A model generated the notes under the pieces. The model saw nothing but the letters and a program-made list of their open reading frames with translations. It did not search any database and was not told the origin of the DNA. A program made the translations under genes and the position numbers. Of a DNA stretch of 64,000 bases, positions 51,576-62,192 are shown in pieces. Every line of letters begins with the position of its first letter. Within the stretch, counting starts at the first letter, position 1. The stretch is from Macrostomum hystrix (lineage: Eukaryota; Platyhelminthes; Macrostomidae), in contig CATNEN010000029.1 of assembly GCA_950097015.1 (NCBI GenBank), positions 4,855,501 to 4,919,500 of the forward strand, read 5' to 3'.

Positions 51576-54500
51576 CGGCGAAGTCTCGCACCCAGCCGGT
51601 CCGTGACAGGCGGAGAGGTCGCCACAACTCCAACCGGTTCAGGCAGGCCCTGCTACAAAGAGCTTGACTCGGACTGTGATTCGGATGAGGTTAGTGTCAT
51701 TATTATTTTCTACTATGAGTAGTTCGTTAGATTATGCTTTCATGTGTTTTGGTTTCTTAGAAAACTCTGTGGGAATTCGATCTCTCTTCCTGCCATCGCA
51801 TCTCCAATCCGTAGAATGGCCTTCAGTTTGGTTGCTATGCGGAAAGACCTCCAATTATTCCTCAACTCAGATTTTGACTTTCTCTCCTACTCGGTCGCAT
51901 AGAGTCGCTATATGGATGCGTTTTGTAGAATGGTGGGGTTTTTTGACGGGGCCGCCTGTATGCCACAAGGGATAAGAGCGAGAGTGCGGCACTGTCACGC
52001 GGCTGATAAGACGGCCCCAGTAATTAAGTCTGACTGGCTGCTGCTCTACGCTGTTACTACGCCGCCGATGCTCATTTCTCCTTATCCGCCTCAATCCGCG
52101 AGGCGACGTCCTGCCGCCCTGATTTCTCCAGCTCTTTAATCAGACCCTGAAAGCTTTGGCTGCCCAGTTAGGATTTTCATACAATCTCGAATTTTGCTGC
52201 GCGCTAAAAGTGGATCGAACTCTTCTCTGCCGTCTTTTATTTATCTTAAAAACTTTTGCTTTCGTGGTAAGGTGATTTAAGAGTTTTTAGAAATGCATTC
52301 TGTTTTTTTCTAATTCAGCTCTTCTGTGCTCAGATCTGCCTTTAGCTTTTCTGTTCTTGAGATCTGCCCTTGTCTCTTTTTTGTCTTAACTGTGTCCTTA
52401 GCTCCTCTGTCCTTATCACCTCTGTCCTTATCTCTGTCGTTAACTCCTCTGTCTTTATCTCTGTCCTTATCTCTGTCCTTAGCTCCTCTGTCCTTATCTC
52501 TGTCCTTAGCTCCTCTGTCCTTATCTCTGTCGTTAACTCCTCTGTCTTTATCTCTGTCCTTATCTCTGTCCTTAGCTCCTCTGTCCTTATCTCTGTCCTT
52601 AGCTCCTCTGTCCTTATCTCTGTCCTTATCTCTGTCCTTAGCGCCTCTGCCCTTATCTCTGTCCTTATCTCTGTCCTTAGCTCCTCTGTCCTTATCTCTG
52701 TCCTTATCTCTGTCCTTAGCTCCTCTGTCCTTATCTCTGTCCTTATCTCTGTCCTTAGCTCCTCTGCCCTTATCTCTGTCGTTAACTCTTCTGTCCTTAT
52801 CTCTGTCCTTAGCTCCTCTGTCCTTAATTCTTCTGTCCTTAGCTCTGTCCTTAGATCCTCTGTCCTTTGCTCTTCTGTCCCTATCTTTCTGTCCTTAGAT
52901 CTGCCCTGGTCTATTTTGTCCTTTAAGTGTGTCCTTAAGTCTTCTGTCCATAACTCGCGTGTCCACTTGCTTAGCTCTCCTTAGTTGTTCTGTGTTTAAA
53001 CTCCCATATCTCTTATGTTTCTTTTGCTCATCTCTCGCAGCATTTTATCAGCTCTTCTAGACAGTGTGTGTCACACCGCTGTCAGGCAGAATAATCTATC
53101 AATAATCAACCGAAGCATTTCTTTACTCGCTGCCACATCATTTGGCTAACAGGTTCTTACATAGGCAGTGTCAGAATCCATAACTGGCAAGCGATATTTC
53201 TTTTGACGACCGAGTGCCTAACTAACGATCCGTGTGCTTGATGAGATTAGCTAGCAATCGATATCGATGGAGTCATTGAATTGTGTCGGCTTCTCATGCG
53301 TCCTCGCGTGTTCTTTGATGTGCCGACATGTCTACTGAGACCATATTATATGATGTAAACCATACACTAGATTCTCATTAGCAGGTGTTTGAACGCCACA
53401 CTCTTGTTAATAATTAATTTGAACTGTTTCATCTGAAGCCTAAATTATTATTAGTATTATTAATGGAGTAAGATGTGAACAAATGCTTGTTCTGTTTGTT
53501 GTACTTTTATTTCCCACCGACACTCCGTTATTGAGCATTCCGTGGACTTCCAGCTACATCAATAATATTTATATGCGATGCTATAAGCGCCAGCTATAAT
53601 ATTATTCCTACTCGAAACACACTTCAGAGTTTCGACTCGCTCTGAGAGTGACACGAAATGGGAGGATGTGCGCAGAGCGAAATCTGAATAGCAGTCCTAT
53701 TAGCTTCCTCCTGCTAGCAGAGAGATTTGAGAATTGTGAGAGAAAATCAGAAATAGTGGCTGGTTGAGTATGCTTGCTTGCTGCTTACACACATCTCCCC
53801 CTTCCTCTCTCCCCCTCTCATCCATTCTTGCCACTCCGCATTCGCTGCTTCCTATGTTTTTTCTAGTCAGTTCTCTCTCATTGGCTGATAGATCCTTCTA
53901 TATATTTGCACAGCGTGGAACTTATATTAACTTCCTCATCTACGATGCCAAGCAGATTTTACCAAACGCGGATTCGAACTCGCAATCGCCTATTCCGTTC
54001 ATCAGGCTCCATCAGGGAAGCGATCCCGCAAGAGTGCCAGTGCCGGCAAGAAATCAGCGGCGACAGTTGATGTCGGCGGGTCGGACGGGCTTCAGTACGC
54101 GTCGCAGTATCGTCGGCCTCTGATGGCGGCCCAGTCGCCGTCGCAGGTGTCTAACAGCGACACTGTGCCCAAGAGTGAGCATGTGAGTTGGCTGAAGGCG
54201 CCACTAAGTTTGCTCAAAGATCAGATATGTGTCTGTATTGATCAAGGACCTTTCATGTCTAAAGGATTTCGACGATGATTTAATTTACCAGCGACAGGCG
54301 TAGTAGCAGTGTGAGCTGAGTGCATTTTCTACTGGGCACTAGTGAATCGATAATTTCGTTTGGCATTTATAATAGCATTATCCCATCTAGCCCGGACTGC
54401 CTAAGTCAACTTGCTTTGCCAGCCTAGGCTAATCAAAATCATTAGCTATGAACTCTGCGTAGCTTGTATAGGTAAACTAGCTGTGTGCGGTGTTTGTAGC

Positions 54501-57500
54501 CAAGCAGTTATAAAATAGTGAGCGATGGTAGTCAGTTCTGTATCCAGACAGTGTGTATGCCAGATTTGTGTGATAAATCTGTATGTCTAGTTCGACCTGT
54601 GACTTACTGGGGTAGCCTGAAGGTGACTGGTGTAGCCTGAAGGTGACTGGGGTAGCCTGAATGTGACTGGGGTAGCCTGAATGTGACTGGGGTAGCCTGA
54701 ATGTGACTTGTGTAGCCTGAAGGTGACTGGGGTAGCCTGAATGTGACTGGTGTAGCCTGAATGTGACTGGAGTAGCCTGAGTGTGACTGGAGTAGCCTGA
54801 ATGTGACTGGTATAGCCTGAAGGTGACTGGTGTAGCCTGAAGATGACTGGTGTAGCCTGAATGTGACTGGTGTAGCCTGAATGTGACTTGTGTAGCCTGA
54901 AGATGACTGGTGTAGCCTGAAGGTGACTGGGGTAGCCTGAAGATGACTGGTGTAGCCTCAAGGTGACTGGTGTAGCCTGAAGATGACTGGTGTAGCCTGA
55001 ATGTGACTGGTATAGCCTGAAGATGACTGGTGTAGCCTGAAGTGGACTGGTGCTAGTCTGAATTGGACTAGTACGACCTGAGAAGATGGGTGTAGTCTAC
55101 AAAGCATAATTAATTAAACATAAAAGAAACACACAATATAGTAATTATAGTTACAGATCTGCAATCTGGCGTTGTAGAATTATTAGTTGTCGCTTTATCT
55201 GTACAAGTTAGCAATAAATAATTTCGCGATTAACTAAGCTGAAATCCCAATTCTCCCAGGAGGCGCTAATCCGGTCGATCCTGTCGCGCCCGTTCAAAGT
55301 GCCCATACCAAACTATCAGGGCGGCTGCGGCCTAGCCCGGGTTCTGGGCATTCGCCGACAGGCTGGCCGGGCTCCGCTGCACGATCCTCAGGCTGAAGGC
55401 GCCCTGGTGCTGTACGCACCGCCGGAACTGACCGCTCACGAACAGCTGCGCGCTGATCCGGAGAAGGCTCTGGTACACGTTGTTGTAGATCCCGTGCTGA
55501 CTAGAGTCCTTCGGCCGCATCAGCGCGAGGGCGTCAAGTTCATGTACGACTGCGTCACCGGCGTCCAGATTCCAGGCTCTCACGGCTGCATCATGGCAGA
55601 CGAGATGGGCTTGGGTAAGACGCTGCAGTGCGTCACCCTAGTCTGGACTCTGCTGCGCCAGAGTCCCGAGTGCAAGCCGACGGTGGACAAAGCCGTGATT
55701 GTCTGTCCCAGCAGTCTCGTGCGCAACTGGGCCAACGAGTTCAATAAGTGGCTCGGTCAGCGAGTCCGCACCCTGGCTGTGGACAGCGGCGGCAAGGATG
55801 ATATCGACCGCGACCTGGCCGCCTTCATGCAGTCCGTCGGTCGCCGAGTCGCCCACCCGGTGCTCATCATCTCCTACGAGACTTTTCGCCTGCACGCCGC
55901 CGTTCTGCATCGCGGCTCAGTCGGCCTAATCATCTGCGACGAGGGTCACCGACTGAAGAACTCGGAGAATCTCACCTACCAGGCTCTGGCAGCTATGCGA
56001 GTTGAGCGCAGAATCTTACTGTCCGGTACGCCAATTCAAAACGACCTGCTGGAGTACTTTAGCCTGGTGCACTTTGTCAATAGAGGTATTCTGGGCACGG
56101 CCGCCGATTTTCGTCGCCAATACGAGGCGCCAATTCTGCGCGGCCGTGACGCTGGCGCCACCGACGCTGAGAAGGCGCGCGGCGAGGAGCGGCTGAAGGC
56201 GCTGCTGGAGGTGGTGACCCGCTGCATTATTCGGCGCACCCAGGCTCTGCTTACTAAGTTAGTACCTGTTTGGTGAATTCCCTGTTTGAGGAGTTCCCTG
56301 GTTGGGCGATTTCCCTGTTTTGGGAATAACCTATTTAGGGAATTTCCTGTTTTGGAAGTTCCATTTTTAGGGAATTTCCTGTTTGGGGAATTTCCTGTTT
56401 GGTGAATTCTCTCTATGGGGAATTTCCTGTTTTGGGAGTTCCATTTTTAGGGAATTTCCTGTTTGGGGAATTTCCTGTTTGGTGAATTCTCTCTATGGGG
56501 AATTCCCTGTTTTGGGAGTTCCATTTTTAGGGAATTTCCTGTTTAGGGAATTTCCTGTTTGGTGAATTCTCTCTATAGGGAATTCCCTTCATTGAGAATT
56601 ACCTGTTTAGGGAACTACATGTTTTAGGAATTGTCTATTTAGACAATCATTTGGGAACCGGATAATTCACAGTTATTTAGGAATTCCCTGTTTAGGGAAT
56701 TTTCTTTCTTGGGGATTCTTTGAGAATGTTTGTTTAAGTTTAGGGAGAAATTAAAGTTGAATGTAAGGAATTTTTTCGCATCGCGTTTTGGAATTGAAGG
56801 AAAAGCACTTTTATTGCTATATAAAGCTATTTTGAAACCTAGCAAAGCGTTTAAAAACAATCACCAACTTAGTACTTATATACTGCTTTCGATGTCGTTA
56901 TTTTAAGTTGATCAAAACGCGTACCTTGATTAGATTATAGTTTCTGAAGGTAATTTTCTATTGAATTTTCTATACTCTAGGGAAATTTCCTAGATATCTC
57001 AAGGGAAATCAACGGCACATAGGCTTTCCAACAGAGGGAATTTATTGATGACACTCGCTTTTGTAAATGATTGCTGCCAGAAAAATCTATATTATTACTC
57101 GTAGTAAAGCGCTTACCTCAAAATTCTAAATAATCCTTCAGCACCTCACTCGGTCATTACCGAGTGATCAATCTTTCTTTCAGCACCACCCAATCCTTCA
57201 GCACCACCCAATCCTTCATCACCACCCAATCCTTCATCACCACCCAATCCTTCATCACCACCCAATCTTTCAGCACCACCCAATCCTTCAGCACCACCCA
57301 ATCCTTCATCACCACCCAATCCTTCAGCGCCTCATTCATTTCCACCCAATCCTTCATCATCACCCAATCCTTCAGCACCACCCAATCCTTCAGCACCACC
57401 CAATCCTTTAGCACCACCCAATCCTTCAGCACCACCCAATCCTTCAGCACCACCCAATCCTTCATCACCACCCAATCCTTCAGCACCACCCAATCCTTCA

Positions 57501-60155
57501 TCACCACCCAATCCTTCATCACCACCCAATCCTTCAGCGCCTCATTCATTTCCACCCAATCCTTCAGCACCACCCAATCCTTCATCACCACCCAATCTTT
57601 CAGCACCACCCAATCCTTCAGCACCACCCAATCATTCAGCGCCTCAGTCATTATTACTGAATGAAGCAAAGCTCATAACGATGGCCTCTCATTCCATAGG
57701 TACCTGCCGGTGAAGACAGAGCTCGTGGTTAACTGTCGCCTCACGCAGACTCAAGCCGATCTCTACACAGATTTCATTCGCCGCAAATCAGCAGACTGTC
57801 TGCAGTCGGGCAAGTGCGGCATCAGTGCCAGCGCACTCCAAGCTATCGGCACACTCAAGAAGCTGTGCAATCATCCTAGCCTGGCAGACGAGTCCGTGCC
57901 TTTCAATCCGGAACTATCTGGAAAATTCCGCGTTCTTGACGTCCTATTAGCCACGATGAAAGCGACCACATCAGACAAGGTTGTGCTAGTGTCCAACTAT
58001 ACTCAAACTCTGGACCTATTCGAGCGGCTCTGCCGTCACCGCGGCTACCTGTACGTCCGCCTAGACGGCAGCCTGTCAATCAAGAAGCGCGCCAAGCTAG
58101 TTGCTCAGTTCAACAACCCAGCCTCGCCGGAGTTTGTGTTCATGCTCAGCTCAAAGGCCGGCGGCTGCGGCCTCAATCTGATTGGCGCCAACCGGCTAGT
58201 AATGTTTGACCCCGACTGGAACCCGGCTAATGACGACCAGGCCATGGCCAGGTGCCAATCTTACTTGTTCAACTGGTTTTGTTTGTTCATAACTTTCATA
58301 ACTTTATAGCTTTCATTCATAACTTGGGATTTCAGCTCTATGGGAGTCGTAACTTGGGATTTCAGCTCTAGGGGATTCGTAACTTGGGATTTCAGCTCTA
58401 GGGGATTCCTAACTTGGGATTTCAGCTCTAGGGGATTCATAACTTGGGATTTCAGCTTTAAGGGATTTTTAACTAGGGGATTTGTAACTATGGGATTTGT
58501 TTGTTGTTTGTTTACAGCACTTAAGTCCCTGGGCTAGATTCCGCGGCGAGGCTGCAGCCACGGAGCAGAGGCTTTGTAACTTGTCGTGTAAATTAAGCCC
58601 AAAAGGTCAAGCTACCAAGGCACAGTGAGAGTGTACACTGCCTAAGGATGAGAAAGTCGGGGCATATGTACACGCGTGTGAGTGTGTGCCTGCGTACAGT
58701 GTTAGGATTGCCTCTACGAGTGGTAAGTCGTTTGCCTCTCAGTCAATGTTTAGTGTTTTTATAAGTACATCTTGCTTCGTATCTGCAGATCCTGGCGCGA
58801 TGGCCAGGGCAAGGCGTGCTACACCTACCGGTTCATCGCAACTGGCACCATCGAGGAGAAGATTCTGCAACGCCAGGCGCACAAGAAGGCGCTCAGCAGC
58901 TGCGTAGTGGATCAGGAGGACGATGTCGAGCGGCACTTCTCATTAGGCGAGCTGCGCGAGTTGTTCGGCCTGAAGCAGGACACTCTGAGCGAGACTCACG
59001 ACAAGTTCAAATGCCGCCGCTGCGTCAACGGCATTCAGGTCTGCTTCTCCCCTCTGATCCCAATCAGCCCTGCTTCGCAAATCTCCCTTAATCTCGTATG
59101 TCTATCCTACTATAGCCCCAATCTTCCCAACTCTTTATCCTTTGATCCCATTGTTCTCATTTCTTTATACTACTATGATCCCAATGTTTCAATTTCTTCT
59201 ATATTACCGGCATTTTATAATCCCGGTTTTCCCATTCTTAGTCCTACCATGATTCCAATTCTCCATTTTTAGTCCTACTAACGATCCCGATTCTCCCATT
59301 TCTTTGACCTACTATGGTCCCAATTTTCCCATTTCTTAGTCCTACTATGATCCCGATTTTCCCATTCTTTGTCCTTTTATGATCCCTTTTCCCATTTCTT
59401 TATCCAACTATAATTTCGATTTTCCCATTTCTTTGACCTACTGTGATCCCAATTTTCCCATTTCTTCGTCCTACTATGATCACAATTTTCCCATTTCTTA
59501 GTCCTATTATGATCCCAATTGTCCTATTTCTTAGTCCTGCTTTGATCCCAATTTTCCCATTTCTTAGTCCTAACATGATCTCAATTTTCCCATTTCTTCG
59601 TCTACTATGATCTCAATTTTCCCGTTTCTTCGTCCTACTATGATCTCAATTTTCCCATTTCTAAGTCCTACTATGATCTCAATTTTCCCATTTCTAAGTC
59701 CTACTATGATCTCAATTTTCCTATTTCTAAGTCCTACTATGATCCCGGTTTTCCTTTTACTATATCTTTCTATGATCCTAATCTTCGCATTTCTTATTAT
59801 CCTAGCACGGACAGCTCAAATACGCTGATATTAGCAAGCAGTGTTACCCGTGTGTATCATTCCCGCTTCCCTAAATGCCTATCGCTGAAAACTGCAGGTG
59901 AGGCCGCCACCGGAGGGCGCCGACTGCAGCTCGGACCTGAGCCAGTGGCACCATTGCGCCGATAGGAAAACTGTGCCAGATCTCTGCCTAAAGGCCTGCT
60001 TCGATACCAAATGCATCAGCTTTGTCTATTGGCAGCTTAGCCACGAGGAGGCCGCTAAAACTAGCGAATCAGAGCCTGCCAACGCTGACAACGCCAAGAA
60101 GGAAGCTGACGAGGAAGAGGCTTGTGACCAGGAGGCTGGCTCTGATGATATATAA
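51576..60155 (+). CDS. RAD54L: RAD54 DNA-repair translocase (six exons; start codon not in first exon)
   Basis: Exons 51576-51689, 54006-54182, 55260-56257, 57700-58251, 58789-59038 and 59898-60155 join in phase (0, 0, 2, 2, 0) into 782 codons plus stop. RAD54 is an SNF2-family ATPase that works with RAD51 in homologous recombination, remodelling DNA and chromatin. Motifs seen: [10 protein letters not shown] (Walker A), [10 protein letters not shown] (Walker B), [37 protein letters not shown] and a WRDGQ motif split by intron 4. [11 protein letters not shown]-type sequence precedes the helicase. The first exon starts RRSLAPS in frame, the sequence that follows the initiator Met in vertebrate RAD54, but has no ATG. 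The C-terminus is acidic and longer than usual. Confidence 0.95.
52330..52990. repeat. CTGTCCTTA repeat in RAD54 intron 1
   Basis: A pyrimidine-rich array of 12- and 15-bp units, TCTGTCCTTATC and CTGTCCTTAGCTCCT, in mixed order. The Leu/Ser and Val/Leu open frames across it are artefacts. Confidence 0.93.
54592..55065. repeat. 20-bp minisatellite in RAD54 intron 2
   Basis: About 23 copies of GACTGGTGTAGCCTGAAGGT with G/T and A/T variants. It ends about 195 bp before exon 3. Confidence 0.95.
56270..56700. repeat. Irregular GGGAATTTCCTGTTT minisatellite in RAD54 intron 3
   Basis: Subunits of about 16-17 bp (GGGAATTTCCTGTTTGG, GGGAGTTCCATTTTTA) group into about 85-bp higher-order units that repeat from 56370 on. 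The array starts about a dozen bases after the exon 3 donor. Confidence 0.9.
57172..57655. repeat. 18-bp minisatellite in RAD54 intron 3
   Basis: About 27 copies of CCTTCAGCACCACCCAAT, with ATC variants and two longer units containing CAGCGCCTCATTCATTT. It ends 45 bp before exon 4. Confidence 0.95.
58320..58500. repeat. 30-bp minisatellite in RAD54 intron 4
   Basis: Five units of GGGATTCGTAACTTGGGATT plus TCAGCTCTAG. The same unit forms another array at 60720-60925, downstream of the gene. It starts about 68 bp after the donor. Confidence 0.93.
58534..58706 (+). mobile_element. SINE family A fragment in RAD54 intron 4
   Basis: It matches the SINE at 4971 from the B-box end onward: GATTCCGCGGCGAGGC, then ACTTGTCGTGTAAATTA, CAAGGCACAGTGAGAGTGTACACTGCC and GATGAGAAAGTC. 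The A-box end and tail are missing. Confidence 0.7.
59240..59765. repeat. 33-bp minisatellite in RAD54 intron 5
   Basis: About 15 copies of TCCTACTATGATCCCAATTT plus TCCCATTTCTTAG. A diverged fringe starts some 15 bp after the exon 5 donor. Confidence 0.92.
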
Positions 60156-60719
60156 TAAAATTATTGTGGATATTTCATTCCCTAATTAGGGGATTTTATT
60201 ATGCGGCTTTGTTAAGTCCCAAAATGTTACCGGTTTCATAATACTGCATTCAACTATATATCAATGCATTTCCTTATATTCCGTTCAATTTTAAGTCTAG
60301 TTTATGTTTATTTATTTCTAAGAAATCAAAGCGTAAATTTGACAGGCAACTACGTGTACGAATTTTTGTTTTTCTATGTTGATTGCGCATTTATCAGAAA
60401 TGAGAAACTGTAAACTAATTCTCTATTTGTTTTTATAAGAGAATCTGCTAAATTGTTTTTTTGGTATTGGCTTCATATTCGTGTTTATGTTTACTTAGTT
60501 TGCGTTTAAACAAAAAACAACATTGCGATGTTCATTGTTAAACTAATAGTTCTTTCTTCTAGACTGCCACTGCTGTTGCAGCTGCCAAATTGGACTCCCA
60601 AGTCTGTTTTTAATGATTTTTATGTGTGACTTGCACACCGTTAAATCGTTACTTTCATTGCTTACTTTCTATTATCTTTTCTCATAGCTATTTTTATATT
60701 TGTCCCTAGATAATCCTAG

Positions 60720-60925
60720 TTTAATGCTAGGGGATTCGTAACTAGGGATTTCAGCTCTAGGGGATTCGTAACTAGGGGATTTGTAACTAGGGCTTTCAGC
60801 TCTAGGGGATTCGTAACTTATGATTTCACCTCTAGGGGATTCGTAACTAGGGATTTCAGCTCTAGGGGATTTGTAACTATGGATTTCAGCTCTAGGGAAG
60901 TCGTAACTTGGGATTTCAGGATTTG
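60720..60925. repeat. 30-bp minisatellite upstream of the dystroglycan-tail gene
   Basis: About seven units of GGGATTCGTAACTAGGGATT plus TCAGCTCTAG, the same family as 58320-58500. It ends about 75 bp before the predicted splice acceptor at 60998-60999. Confidence 0.93.
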
Positions 60926-61022
60926 GACTCAGTATTCCCAGAAATTGAAGATTTAGCCATAGACCTGAAATAGTCATTCCACTCCTTCCTCCTCTGCAGT
61001 CTTCGAAGCCACCGTCTCCAGC

Positions 61023-61550
61023 ATGTCAGGCGAACGTCTGGAGGCAACGGCCGGTCTCGCCGACCTAGACGCCGGCGCCACGCCGTCGGCAACATCGTCG
61101 TTAACCACAGCGCCATCGGACAAAGCCTCGGCTGACTTCTTTCTGGCCCTGGTTCTGTCACTACTGGCCATTGTGCTGTTTCTCTTTGCCGCTTTGGTCA
61201 TCGTCTGCTGCCTCTATCGACGCTCCAGCCGACGTCGTCGACGTCGCCGAGACGCTGCTGCTGGCGACGAAGCCGATCCTTATCTGCACGACGCTCTGGT
61301 AACAAAGAAGCACGTGCCTGTGATCTTCGCCGAGGAGTTGGACGACAGTCGACTGTGGCCGCCGCCAGCTGACGATGGTCGCCATGGCGTCTCCGGCGGG
61401 CCGCTGGTGCTGCCAGACGAGAAGCCGCCAGTCAGAATGCCGGATGACACCGAGCTGGACGGAGCCATTGTGCCCGTGCTGCCAGACCTGCCAGTTGGCG
61501 GATTTGAACGGCTTCGATACGGCAATAAGCCCGCTCCGCCGCCACCGTGA
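61023..61550 (+). CDS. DAG1-like: Dystroglycan-like membrane protein with beta-dystroglycan tail
   Basis: 175 residues. The N-terminal 38 are Ser/Thr/Ala-rich and show no signal peptide. They are followed by one membrane span (FFLALVLSLLAIVLFLFAAL region), a basic cluster (RRSSRRRRRRR) and a tail with KKHVPVIFAEELDD, PPPADDG and PLVLPDEKPPVRMP. That series is the juxtamembrane signature of beta-dystroglycan, which links extracellular matrix to dystrophin and the cytoskeleton. It ends NKPAPPPP without the PPxY motif that binds dystrophin WW domains. The large ectodomain is absent. A splice acceptor at 60998-60999 (CCTCTGCAG) precedes the ATG by 23 bp and the frame is open across it. This could be a stand-alone short gene or the last exon of a longer one. 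AATAAA lies at 61729-61734. Confidence 0.75.
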   Translation: MSGERLEATAGLADLDAGATPSATSSLTTAPSDKASADFFLALVLSLLAIVLFLFAALVIVCCLYRRSSRRRRRRRDAAAGDEADPYLHDALVTKKHVPVIFAEELDDSRLWPPPADDGRHGVSGGPLVLPDEKPPVRMPDDTELDGAIVPVLPDLPVGGFERLRYGNKPAPPPP

Positions 61551-61834
61551 TGTGCGGACTTTGCCACCATCCGTTCATCGCCATCGGCCGCTCAAGCAGG
61601 CATTATCTGCGCTTATTCTTGAAGAGTCATCTTCTAATGCACGAGCGACAGAGCTCCTCTACAGCCCACTTGTTAATAGTAATTATGATTTAGAGTAAAG
61701 GAAGAATTTTTTTATTCCGTAAATGTGTAATAAATATATGAATTTTTCTCTACATATCGTCTAGAGTGTGCATTTGAGGCTGGCATGATATGTTCGCTGA
61801 TCGAGACGGCTTGGGGTTGGTCATTGTGTTTGCA

Positions 61835-62095
61835 GGTGGGCTGTGGCACTGGCACATCATTTGTTGACACATTGACACTGCACACAAGGTGTGTACATGT
61901 ACCCTTCGTCAGGCAGTGTACAATCTCACTGTGCCTTGGAGGTTGGCCCTCGAGGGCGTAAATTGCACGACAAGCCGCCAAGCCTCCTCCCACCGCGGCT
62001 GCGCCCCAAATTAATCTGGCCTCGGAATCGAACTTATAGGGACCTTGCTGCGAGAGGCAAACCGTGTTAGACCGCTCTGCAACTCACCCGAATTC
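61835..62095 (-). mobile_element. SINE family A, inverted copy
   Basis: The reverse complement of the SINE at 4971, from the A-box region (ACCGCTCTGCAACTCACC) through GGCAGTGTAC and the TGTGCCTTGGAGGTTGGCCC region to the tail side (GGCACATCATTTGTTGACAC). It begins about 100 bp past the AATAAA of the dystroglycan-like gene. Confidence 0.75.
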
Positions 62096-62151
62096 TGCGA
62101 GTTGCTAAACCTTCCACTTAGCCTTCCAATTGACCGCAATTAACCTCTCCG

Positions 62152-62192
62152 CAAGGATGAGAAAGTCAAAAGTGCAGATGTGCGCACTGTAA
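62152..62192 (+). mobile_element. SINE family A scrap
   Basis: A short match to the SINE body, AAGGATGAGAAAGTC then GCAGATGTGCGCAC, in plus orientation beside the inverted copy. Confidence 0.45.

Noticed and set aside
52326-52984. Two long Leu/Ser and Val/Leu open frames
   Set aside because: They translate the CTGTCCTTA repeat in RAD54 intron 1.
57157-57669. Long open frames on both strands (DWVVLK and STTQSF repeats)
   Set aside because: The unit is 18 bp, so frames stay open on both strands. The sequence lies between two RAD54 exons.
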